Part shown: piece by piece, positions 1 to 6,117 of the stretch | Layout: each line of letters opens with the position of its first letter | How positions within the stretch are numbered: position 1 is the first letter of the stretch | Assembly (NCBI GenBank): GCA_013202635.1 | Contig: JABMRO010000555.1 | Span: 1 to 6,332 of the forward strand | Source of the DNA: Planctomycetota bacterium | GTDB lineage: Bacteria; Planctomycetota; Phycisphaerae; Sedimentisphaerales; Anaerobacaceae | Direction: 5' to 3' | DNA length: 6,332 bases | Position numbers and translations under genes: made by a program | The notes under the pieces: model-generated | Seen by the model: only the letters and a program-made list of their open reading frames with translations | Told to the model about the DNA's origin: nothing | The model's database searches: none

Positions 1-411
1 CTGGATATGGTGATTAATATAGGCAGGCTTCTCGATGGTGACTATGATTACGTCAAGAAAGACATCCAGGCGGTTGTTGAAGTAGCCCACAGTAATAATG
101 TAGCGGTCAAGGTGATATTCGAGAACTTCTACCTTACCGATGAGCAAAAGAAGGTTGCCTGCCGGCTCTCAGAAGAGGCAGGGGCAGACTTTGTCAAAAC
201 CTCAACGGGTTTCTCGGGAGGTGGAGCAACGATAGAGGATTTGCAGCTAATGAGGGCAGAGGTTTCTGAAAATGTGCAGGTAAAGGCAGCCGGCGGTGTA
301 CGCGATCTGGAAATGGCTTTGAAGGTCAGAGAGATTGGCTGCAGAAGATTTGGAGCAACGAGGACAGAGACAATTATGGAGGAATGTTATAAAAGAAACG
401 AGCAGAAATAA
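1..411 (+). CDS. deoC: Deoxyribose-phosphate aldolase, 5'-truncated by window edge
   Basis: DeoC is a cytosolic class I aldolase that cleaves 2-deoxy-D-ribose 5-phosphate into glyceraldehyde 3-phosphate and acetaldehyde, the last step of deoxynucleoside breakdown. The reading frame is open from base 1, so the true start lies upstream. Bacterial DeoC is usually about 215-260 residues; 136 codons are present, so roughly 85 or more are missing. Numbering from the first codon in the window, the visible hallmarks are the DMVINIG strand (Asp2, equivalent to catalytic Asp102 of the E. coli enzyme), VKVIFEN, the Schiff-base motif DFVKTSTGF with Lys66, the GGAT phosphate-loop region, and VKAAGGVR with the second active-site Lys95. 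All three key catalytic residues are therefore intact. It ends with TAA 66 bp before the flavoenzyme gene on the same strand. Whether it shares that transcript is unknown. Family assignment is very secure; activity on a related deoxy sugar phosphate is possible. Confidence 0.95.
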   Translation: MDMVINIGRLLDGDYDYVKKDIQAVVEVAHSNNVAVKVIFENFYLTDEQKKVACRLSEEAGADFVKTSTGFSGGGATIEDLQLMRAEVSENVQVKAAGGVRDLEMALKVREIGCRRFGATRTETIMEECYKRNEQK

Positions 412-463
412 GTAACCATTTCACGTACACGGATACAGAAGCTTAAATAAGCACACATATTGT

Positions 464-469
464 GGAGGT
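464..469 (+). promoter_or_regulatory. Ribosome binding site deciding the GTG start at 478
   Basis: GGAGGT lies 8 bases before GTG at 478. This near-perfect Shine-Dalgarno match supports GTG as the initiator. The next in-frame ATG is codon 18, after the conserved N-terminal FSPIQIGN strand, and would remove part of the barrel. The 12-base stretch from here to 475 is repeated at the strong site before the gene at 6118. Confidence 0.8.
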
Positions 470-477
470 AAAGAATT

Positions 478-2598
478 GTGAAAAATAAATATTATCCAAA
501 CTTATTCAGCCCTATTCAGATTGGTAATATGCTCGTACCCAATCGAATTGCTATGGTGCCGACGGACATAAGCTCATCTAATGCGGACGGCTCTATAAAT
601 CAAAGGGTAATCACTTATCATGAGCAAATCGCAAAGGGAGGTTGCGGCTTTATCATTGTCGGTGCAACCACCCCTGATAAGGCAACAGGCAGGCCGACAG
701 TAACATGTGTGGCTGCCGACGAAGACCCTTTGATTCCGGGCCTTGCCAATCTTGCCGAGGCGATGCATCGTTATGGTGCAAAATGTGCTGTGCAGATACA
801 GCATCCGGGTCGCCAGGCGGCATGGCCTCGTAAAAATCTGATGTCGGCCAGTGACCATGTTCTGGATGTTCCCGGCTCAGCCGGCCATGAGGTCATATAC
901 GCCGAGAGCATCGCTCAGGGCAAATCTATACGTGCTATGAGTGTGGAGGAGATATACGACCTTATTGAGAAGTTCGGCGAGGCCGCCTGGAGGGAACAGC
1001 AGGCTGGTTTTGATTCAGTTGAGCTTCATGGCGCCCATGGCTATTTGATTGCACAATTTATGAGTCCGTTTGTGAATAAGCGAAACGACCGTTTTGGCGG
1101 GAGTTTTATGGGCAGGATGCGTTTTACGATGGAAATTATCACTCGGATTCAAATGAAGTGCGGGAAGGACTATCCTCTGGGTATTCGCTATTCAGGTGAC
1201 GAATGGATAGAAGGAGGACGAGGACTTGATGAAACCGTTAAGGTTGCTATGCTTATGGAGGAGATGGGTCTGGCCTATGTTGATATAAGTGCGGGTATCT
1301 TTGAGTCACCCGGAACAGTTATGGACCCGATGTATTATCCCGAAGGGTGGAATACCTATACAGCCGAGGAGGTAAAGAAACACGTCAGGATTCCAGTCAT
1401 TACAAGCCATTCCTTAAGGAATCCGGACTATTGCGAGAAGATTCTGTCCGAAAGCAAAGCCGATATGGTCGGCTTTAGCCGGCAGTTGATTGCGGATGCT
1501 TATTGGGCTGATAAAGCCAGGCTGGGTAAGAAAGAAGATATACGACGTTGTATTTCCTGTCTTGTTGGCTGCTGGCAGGAATCGCTGATGATTAGGCGGG
1601 ATATGCGATGTGCAATCAATCCTGCGGTTGGAGATGAACGATTCATCCATCTGAAACCTGCAGAGAAATCCTGCAAGGTTGCAGTTATCGGGGGCGGCCC
1701 GGCAGGTATGGAAGCAGCACGCGTATGTACGTTGCGTGGTCATAAGGTTACACTATTCGAAAAAACAGGTGAACTTGGGGGTGCAATGCTGTATTGCTGC
1801 ACGGTGCCGGGGAAGAACAAGATGCGGTGGTACGCCGATTGGCTCAGACAGCAGATAAGTAAACTCGGTATCGTAGTCAAATATAGAAATGAACCTAAAG
1901 TTAAGGACTTGAAGGAATTTGAAGTTGTTTTACTTGCGGCAGGAAGCAGAGTTTTACAGCCGGACATTCCTGGAATCGATTTGTCCTTTGTGGCCACGTT
2001 TGAAGATGTTCTGCGATGTAAGAATACGAAATGTGAGTACTATCCGGATGATAAAGCAGAGCCTTTCGAATGCGGTGAAAACGTTTTAATCTGGGGCGAC
2101 CACTTTGGTGCTGCCGATACTGCCGAAATGCTCGGTTCTGCCAGCAAGAAGGTTACGATTGTTACTGAGAATAGTGGCTTTGCCGAATGGATGGAGCCTT
2201 GCCATCGAGATGTGATGATGAAGCGATTTGCATGCGGCAATGGCGAAGGCCTGAAAAGCAAAAAGTATGCACATCCGGTTACTATTATTCCCAGCTCCTC
2301 TGTTTTGGAGATTAAAAAAGATGGTACGGTAGTTATTGTCAACAGCGAATTCGAACAATCCACCATAAAGGTTGATACGGTTGTTCTTGCCGGGGTTGTA
2401 TCTAATGACAGTGTCTATGAAAGCTTTTTGGAGGCCGGTCTGAATGTGGTCAGGATTGGGGATGCCAAAAAGGTTAGAAATGTAAGAGGCGCCGTTACTG
2501 ACGGTGCTAACGCGGCTTTGGTTATTGAAGAAGGTGTAATGCTGAATGCGAACAACGAGCTTATTTCAAATCTGCCCACTGGAATTGACCTGTCGTAG
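478..2598 (+). CDS. FMN/4Fe-4S/FAD enoate reductase-type NADH:flavin oxidoreductase
   Basis: This cytosolic multidomain flavoenzyme belongs with 2,4-dienoyl-CoA reductase (FadH), BaiCD/BaiH and trimethylamine dehydrogenase. Typical members pass electrons from NAD(P)H through FAD and 4Fe-4S to FMN, which reduces an activated C=C bond. Residues 8-345 form the Old Yellow Enzyme barrel: NLFSPIQIGN, PNRIAMVP, QIQHPGR, VELHGAHGYL (His184, His187, Tyr189), NDRFGGS, then GDEWIEGGR and a GIFESPGT...MYYPEG stretch resembling the Bai-type enzymes. Cys358, Cys361, Cys365 and Cys378 are the cluster ligands (CxxCxxxC, then 12 residues to the last Cys; E. coli FadH has 11). KVAVIGGGPAGMEAA (Gly405-Gly410) is the FAD site, and VRIGDA near 658-663 is the distal FAD motif. 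The inserted NAD(P)H domain has a degraded motif, GDHFGA at 540-545. Length is near the family norm of about 640-700. Start is GTG with a strong Shine-Dalgarno. The substrate is not deducible; the downstream sugar genes suggest a carbohydrate- or glycoside-derived enone. Confidence 0.93.
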   Translation: MKNKYYPNLFSPIQIGNMLVPNRIAMVPTDISSSNADGSINQRVITYHEQIAKGGCGFIIVGATTPDKATGRPTVTCVAADEDPLIPGLANLAEAMHRYGAKCAVQIQHPGRQAAWPRKNLMSASDHVLDVPGSAGHEVIYAESIAQGKSIRAMSVEEIYDLIEKFGEAAWREQQAGFDSVELHGAHGYLIAQFMSPFVNKRNDRFGGSFMGRMRFTMEIITRIQMKCGKDYPLGIRYSGDEWIEGGRGLDETVKVAMLMEEMGLAYVDISAGIFESPGTVMDPMYYPEGWNTYTAEEVKKHVRIPVITSHSLRNPDYCEKILSESKADMVGFSRQLIADAYWADKARLGKKEDIRRCISCLVGCWQESLMIRRDMRCAINPAVGDERFIHLKPAEKSCKVAVIGGGPAGMEAARVCTLRGHKVTLFEKTGELGGAMLYCCTVPGKNKMRWYADWLRQQISKLGIVVKYRNEPKVKDLKEFEVVLLAAGSRVLQPDIPGIDLSFVATFEDVLRCKNTKCEYYPDDKAEPFECGENVLIWGDHFGAADTAEMLGSASKKVTIVTENSGFAEWMEPCHRDVMMKRFACGNGEGLKSKKYAHPVTIIPSSSVLEIKKDGTVVIVNSEFEQSTIKVDTVVLAGVVSNDSVYESFLEAGLNVVRIGDAKKVRNVRGAVTDGANAALVIEEGVMLNANNELISNLPTGIDLS

Positions 2599-2634
2599 AT
2601 ATAAACTATAAATAGGGTGGTGACATTAATATGT

Positions 2635-2640
2635 AAAGGA
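2635..2640 (+). promoter_or_regulatory. Ribosome binding site of the Gfo/Idh/MocA gene
   Basis: AAAGGA ends 8 bases before the ATG at 2649 and supports that start. An ATG at 2631 lies just upstream but is followed at once by TAA, and an additional SD-like AGGGTGG (2614-2620) precedes that pair. Confidence 0.6.
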
Positions 2641-2648
2641 TTATTTGT

Positions 2649-3797
2649 ATGAGTAAAATAAAAGTTGGTGTTATCGGTACGGGTTTCATTGGACCTGCCC
2701 ACATTGAGGCGCTAAGGCGTCTGGGAAATATAGAAGTAGCGGCTCTCGCCGAATGTTCTGAGGAACTTGCCGAGTCAAAAGCCCGCTCGCTCGGCATTGA
2801 AGAATATTACGGTGATTATAAGGAGCTTCTGAAAAACAAGGACATCCGGTCTGTCCATATCTGCTCTCCTAATTACCTGCATTTTCAGATGGCTAAAGAG
2901 GCGCTTGAAGCAGGTAAACATACTATATGTGAGAAACCCCTTGCTATAAGTGCGGCCGAGGCCCAGGAGCTTGTCGATCTGGCTGATAAGAAGGGCCTTG
3001 TAAACGCAGTTAATTTTAACATTCGTTATTATCCTCTGAGCAGGCAGATGAGAACGATGGTTGAAAAGGGTGATGTTGGTGATATTCTCGCCGTTCAAGG
3101 GTCATATCTGCAGGATTGGCTTTTCTATCAGACCGATTACAACTGGCGGCTGGAGCCCGGACAGTCGGGCAAGTCACGCGCTATCGCTGATATCGGTTCC
3201 CACTGGATGGACCTAATCGAGTACGTCACCGGCCTTAAAATCCAAGAGCTTTGTGCCGATTTTGCGACATTTCATAAGATTAGAAAAAAGCCGTTAAAAC
3301 CGGTCGAAACTTACGCCGGCAAGGTACTGCAGCCGGAAGATTACGAGGATATGCCTATCGATACCGAAGATTATGCTACGGTACTTTTTAGATTTGAAAA
3401 TGACGCACGCGGCGTGATGACTGTTAATCAGGTAGCTGCAGGAAGAAAAAACAGGCTCTGCTTTGAGATGAACGGTTCTAAGAAATCCGTAGCCTGGGAA
3501 TCCGAATCACCGAATCAGATATGGATAGGCAGGAGGGACGGCAACAACGAAATTATGATGAGAGATCCGTCACTTGTTTATCCTGAAACAATGTCACTGA
3601 TCGATTATCCCGGCGGACATAACGAGGGATTTCCGGATACTTTTAAGCAAATGTTCAAAGAAGTGTATTCTTATATATCCGGTGAACAGTCAGCCAGTGC
3701 GTGTTTCCCGACTTTCAAAGATGGACTTCGCGAAATAGTTCTTTGTGAGACGATTATGGAAAGCAATAAAAAAAGAACATGGATTAAAGTGAAATGA
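2649..3797 (+). CDS. Gfo/Idh/MocA family NAD(P)-dependent sugar or cyclitol dehydrogenase
   Basis: Members of this family oxidise or reduce a hydroxyl/keto group on sugars, sugar acids, glycosides or inositols with NAD(P). The N-terminal Rossmann fold begins with KVGVIGTGFIGPAH, where Gly10, Gly12 and Gly15 form the GxGxxG motif. CSPNYLHFQMAKEALEAGKH and CEKPLAI (Lys96 of the EKP motif) follow. The C-terminal half carries ADIGSHWMDL, in which Asp181 and His185 complete the usual Lys/Asp/His catalytic set, so the enzyme looks active. The 382-residue length is normal. There is no signal peptide, which points to the cytosol, unlike the Tat-exported members common in planctomycetes. The ATG has an AAAGGA site 8 bases upstream. 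The gene follows the flavoenzyme by 50 bp and precedes the isomerase by 15 bp. Pairing with an AP-endonuclease-2-type isomerase is a recurrent arrangement in inositol and keto-glycoside catabolism. The exact substrate cannot be told; subfamilies include myo-inositol, levoglucosan and glycoside 3-dehydrogenases. Confidence 0.92.
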   Translation: MSKIKVGVIGTGFIGPAHIEALRRLGNIEVAALAECSEELAESKARSLGIEEYYGDYKELLKNKDIRSVHICSPNYLHFQMAKEALEAGKHTICEKPLAISAAEAQELVDLADKKGLVNAVNFNIRYYPLSRQMRTMVEKGDVGDILAVQGSYLQDWLFYQTDYNWRLEPGQSGKSRAIADIGSHWMDLIEYVTGLKIQELCADFATFHKIRKKPLKPVETYAGKVLQPEDYEDMPIDTEDYATVLFRFENDARGVMTVNQVAAGRKNRLCFEMNGSKKSVAWESESPNQIWIGRRDGNNEIMMRDPSLVYPETMSLIDYPGGHNEGFPDTFKQMFKEVYSYISGEQSASACFPTFKDGLREIVLCETIMESNKKRTWIKVK

Positions 3798-3798
3798 T

Positions 3799-3803
3799 AG
3801 GAG
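3799..3803 (+). promoter_or_regulatory. Ribosome binding site choosing the first of two tandem ATGs
   Basis: AGGAG begins two bases after the upstream stop codon. It lies 9 bases from the ATG at 3813 and 12 from the next ATG at 3816, so the first is preferred. The choice changes the protein by one methionine only. Confidence 0.6.
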
Positions 3804-3812
3804 CAATATAAA

Positions 3813-4730
3813 ATGATGAAGCTTGGTTTTGTAAGTGCGATCCTGGCGGAACAGACATTCGAGAAGGTAATATCTTTTGCTGGGCAGGCAGGGTATTCTT
3901 GTGTCGAAATTATGTGCTGGCCTGTGGGAAAGGCAGAGAGACGCTACGCCGGAGTAACCCACATTGACGTAGCGGACCTTTCAAAGAAGAGAATAGATGA
4001 AATTCATAATACTCTTGAGCAAAATGGTGTTACTATCTCCGGGCTTGGGTATTATCCGAATCCGCTTGAAGATAATAAGAAAAATGCCGACCGTTACATT
4101 AGACACATTAAGAAGGTCATTGATGCTTCCAGACGATTAGGCATTGGAAACGTAAATACTTTCATCGGCAGGGATCATAAGAGCAGTGTTGAAGATAATT
4201 TCAAGCGGTTCAGGAAGGTATGGCCCGGCATAATAAAATATGCCGAGAAGCGAAAAGTAAAGGTGGCAATAGAGAACTGCCCGATGTTTTTCTCCGATGA
4301 TGAATGGCCCGGCGGTAAGAACCTTGCATCATCGCCGGCGATTTGGCGAAGGATGTTTAAGGAAATACCCTCAAGATATTTCGGTCTTAATTATGATCCT
4401 TCCCATTTGGTCTGGCAGTTTATGGACTATATACAGCCGATTTACGAATTCAAGAAGCGCATATTCCACGTGCACATTAAAGATGCCAAGTTGATGTTAG
4501 AAAAGCTCAACGACGTCGGTATTTTGGCGAATCCGCTTTCGTTCCACAGTCCGAAGCTGCCGGGTTTAGGAGATGTTGATTGGGGGAAGTTCTTCTCGGT
4601 CCTGACGGATATAGGATATAACGGTTCGGCTTGTGTCGAAGTTGAGGACCGCTCATACGAAGGTTCTTTGAAGATGCGAAAGCAATCCCTGGTTCAAAGC
4701 CGTGAATATCTCAGGCAATTTCTGGCTTAA
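3813..4730 (+). CDS. Sugar phosphate isomerase/epimerase-like TIM-barrel protein (AP endonuclease 2 fold)
   Basis: The xylose-isomerase-like/AP_endonuc_2 barrel family contains epimerases, isomerases, dehydratases and lyases that act on keto sugars and cyclitols through a divalent metal. The opening MKLGFVSAIL and YSCVEIMCWP are the usual first two strands. Likely metal ligands by family pattern are Glu154 (VAIENCPM), Asp195 with His198 (NYDPSHLVW), His221 (FHVHIKDAK) and Glu276 (CVEVEDRSYEGS). The segment about 225-258, including PLSFHSPKLPGLGDVDW, resembles a widespread uncharacterised subgroup often met in PVC bacteria. The 305-residue length is typical, and no export signal is seen, so it is presumably cytosolic. 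It sits 15 bp from the genes on either side, strongly suggesting co-translation with the dehydrogenase and hexokinase. A natural role is isomerisation, epimerisation or elimination on the keto product of the dehydrogenase. Despite the family label, a phosphorylated substrate is not shown. Confidence 0.88.
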   Translation: MMKLGFVSAILAEQTFEKVISFAGQAGYSCVEIMCWPVGKAERRYAGVTHIDVADLSKKRIDEIHNTLEQNGVTISGLGYYPNPLEDNKKNADRYIRHIKKVIDASRRLGIGNVNTFIGRDHKSSVEDNFKRFRKVWPGIIKYAEKRKVKVAIENCPMFFSDDEWPGGKNLASSPAIWRRMFKEIPSRYFGLNYDPSHLVWQFMDYIQPIYEFKKRIFHVHIKDAKLMLEKLNDVGILANPLSFHSPKLPGLGDVDWGKFFSVLTDIGYNGSACVEVEDRSYEGSLKMRKQSLVQSREYLRQFLA

Positions 4731-4745
4731 TAGAGTCATCTGCTT

Positions 4746-6056
4746 ATGAATGAAACAAAAGATAAGGTCCGGCGGTTTCTGAAAGACAACGAAATGTACT
4801 ATGAAGATATCGACATGGATGCGTGCTGCGATATCTTCATAGAGGAAATGCAGGCAGGTCTTGAGGGCCGGGACAGTTCACTTGCTATGATTCCAACCTA
4901 TATTGAGGCAGGGAATGACATTCCGACTGGTAAACCTGTAATTGTTCTGGATGCCGGGGGTACGAACTTTCGTGTGGCAACAGTTTACTTTGATGAGACG
5001 GGGAAAGCTGTCATTGAGAACTTTATTCAAAAACCTATGCCGGGACTCGACAAGGAGGCCGGTAAAAAAGAATTCTTTGGAACTATAGTCAAGTATATGG
5101 CTGACATCATAAATGTAAGCAGCAGCGTTGGCTTTTGCTTTTCATACCCGACGGAGATACTTCCAAGTAAGGACGGCAGATTAATCAGATTCTGCAAGGA
5201 AGTAAAGGCTAAAGAAGTCGAAGGTGAATTGATAGGCGAGAATCTGGTCACAGCTATCGAAGCAGCAGGTTACAAAGGCGATAAAAGAATTGTGATAATG
5301 AATGATACGGTTGCGACTTTGCTGGCCGGAATATCTGCTTTCCCAAACAGGAATTTCGACAGTTATGTTGGATTCATTTTGGGTACCGGTTCTAATTGTT
5401 GTTACATAGAATCAAATCATAATATAACGAAGAAGCCCGGTCTGGCATCTGACAGAGAACAGATTATAAACGTTGAGTCCGGCTCATTCGCAAAAGCACC
5501 GAGAGGAAGAATTGATTTGAAACTGGATGAATCGACCCTCGACCCCGGCAGATATACATTTGAGAAGATGTTTTCGGGTGCTTATTTAGGTTCGCTTTGC
5601 TTGAAAACCATCCAAAAAGCAGGGGGGCAGGGATTTTTTTCAAAAGATATCGCTGAAGAATTACTTACCATTGAAGATTTACAGACGAAGGACGTGAACA
5701 GCTTTATGCAATTTCCTCAGGGGGACAGTCCTCTAGCAATATGTTGCACAAAGGGGAACGAACAGGACTGTGCTGTGGTATGGTATGTGCTGGATGCCTT
5801 AATAGAAAGAGCGGCCAGGTTCACTGCAATTTTGCTGTCTTCTACTGTGCTTAAAACGGACAAGGGTAAAAATCCCTGTATGCCAGTTTGTATAACAGCC
5901 GAAGGTACGACATTTTATGAGTTAAAATCTCTCAAGGCAAAGGTTGATTTTTATCTCAAAAGCTTCTTAGAGGAAAAACATAATCGCTTTTTCGAGATTG
6001 TGAGTGTGGGAAATGCGACATTAATCGGAGCCGCTATTGCGGGTTTGACGAATTGA
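4746..6056 (+). CDS. Eukaryotic-type hexokinase (Hexokinase_1/Hexokinase_2 family)
   Basis: This enzyme transfers phosphate from ATP to the 6-hydroxyl of a hexose and acts in the cytosol. The order of motifs is that of yeast and animal hexokinases, not of bacterial Glk or ROK kinases: EEMQAGLEG and SLAMIPTYI (33-53), the phosphate-1 loop LDAGGTNFRVA (68-78), GFCFSYPTE (129-137; Ser133), an RFCKEVKAKEVEG stretch (148-160), MNDTVATLLAG with catalytic Asp187, GFILGTGSNCCYIE (209-222; Asn217), INVESGSF (Glu244), DPGRYTFEKMFSGAYLG (266-282; Glu273), and a late adenosine-site strand ITAEGTTFYE (383-392). The 436 residues fit a single catalytic unit (about 450-500 in fungi). Two sugar-site positions differ from human and yeast enzymes by my alignment: Thr to Cys150 and Gln to Tyr270. 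Such hexokinases are known in some Bacteroides-like anaerobes. The ATG lies 15 bp after the isomerase with only a weak GAG at 4733-4735, consistent with translational coupling. Confidence 0.92.
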   Translation: MNETKDKVRRFLKDNEMYYEDIDMDACCDIFIEEMQAGLEGRDSSLAMIPTYIEAGNDIPTGKPVIVLDAGGTNFRVATVYFDETGKAVIENFIQKPMPGLDKEAGKKEFFGTIVKYMADIINVSSSVGFCFSYPTEILPSKDGRLIRFCKEVKAKEVEGELIGENLVTAIEAAGYKGDKRIVIMNDTVATLLAGISAFPNRNFDSYVGFILGTGSNCCYIESNHNITKKPGLASDREQIINVESGSFAKAPRGRIDLKLDESTLDPGRYTFEKMFSGAYLGSLCLKTIQKAGGQGFFSKDIAEELLTIEDLQTKDVNSFMQFPQGDSPLAICCTKGNEQDCAVVWYVLDALIERAARFTAILLSSTVLKTDKGKNPCMPVCITAEGTTFYELKSLKAKVDFYLKSFLEEKHNRFFEIVSVGNATLIGAAIAGLTN

Positions 6057-6102
6057 TATGGTATCTGTGATTCCCGAATTTTAAGAAAGTGTAAATATTG
6101 TT

Positions 6103-6110
6103 AAGGAGGT
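6103..6110 (+). promoter_or_regulatory. Strong ribosome binding site of the VCBS protein gene
   Basis: AAGGAGGT lies 7 bases before ATG at 6118 and is close to the ideal Shine-Dalgarno. It fixes the start of the truncated exported protein and suggests efficient translation independent of the hexokinase gene. Confidence 0.8.
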
Positions 6111-6117
6111 AAAGAAA

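Noticed and set aside
420..448. Possible sigma-70 promoter before the flavoenzyme gene: TTCACG (420-425), 17-base spacer, TTAAAT (443-448).
   Set aside because: Each box matches only 4 of 6 consensus bases, and such matches are frequent by chance in an A/T-rich gap. Not strong enough to list as a feature.
441..452. Short inverted repeat GCTTA-AA-TAAGC between deoC and the flavoenzyme gene.
   Set aside because: Arms of 5 bases with a 2-base spacer are too short for a terminator, and there is no second copy to support an operator.
1368..1379. A strong Shine-Dalgarno-like stretch inside the flavoenzyme gene, the same 12-mer as at 464-475 and 6105-6116.
   Set aside because: Here it simply encodes Glu-Glu-Val-Lys-Lys, and no start codon follows at suitable spacing, so an internal start is not supported.
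574..2366. Several minus-strand open frames of 85-109 codons opposite the flavoenzyme gene.
   Set aside because: They lie entirely within a clearly coding + strand gene, show no family motifs, and have low-complexity or Cys/His/Ser-rich composition typical of antisense shadows.
4297..4494. A 65-codon + strand open frame inside the isomerase gene.
   Set aside because: It is in another frame of a gene with conserved metal-ligand motifs, and its translation has no recognisable features.
6058..6084. Eight-codon open frame starting just after the hexokinase stop.
   Set aside because: It has no ribosome binding site of its own and encodes nothing recognisable; likely chance.
6057..6117. Gap between the hexokinase and the exported protein examined for a terminator or promoter.
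   Set aside because: No GC-rich hairpin with a U-tract and no convincing -35/-10 pair is visible; only the ribosome binding site is supported.
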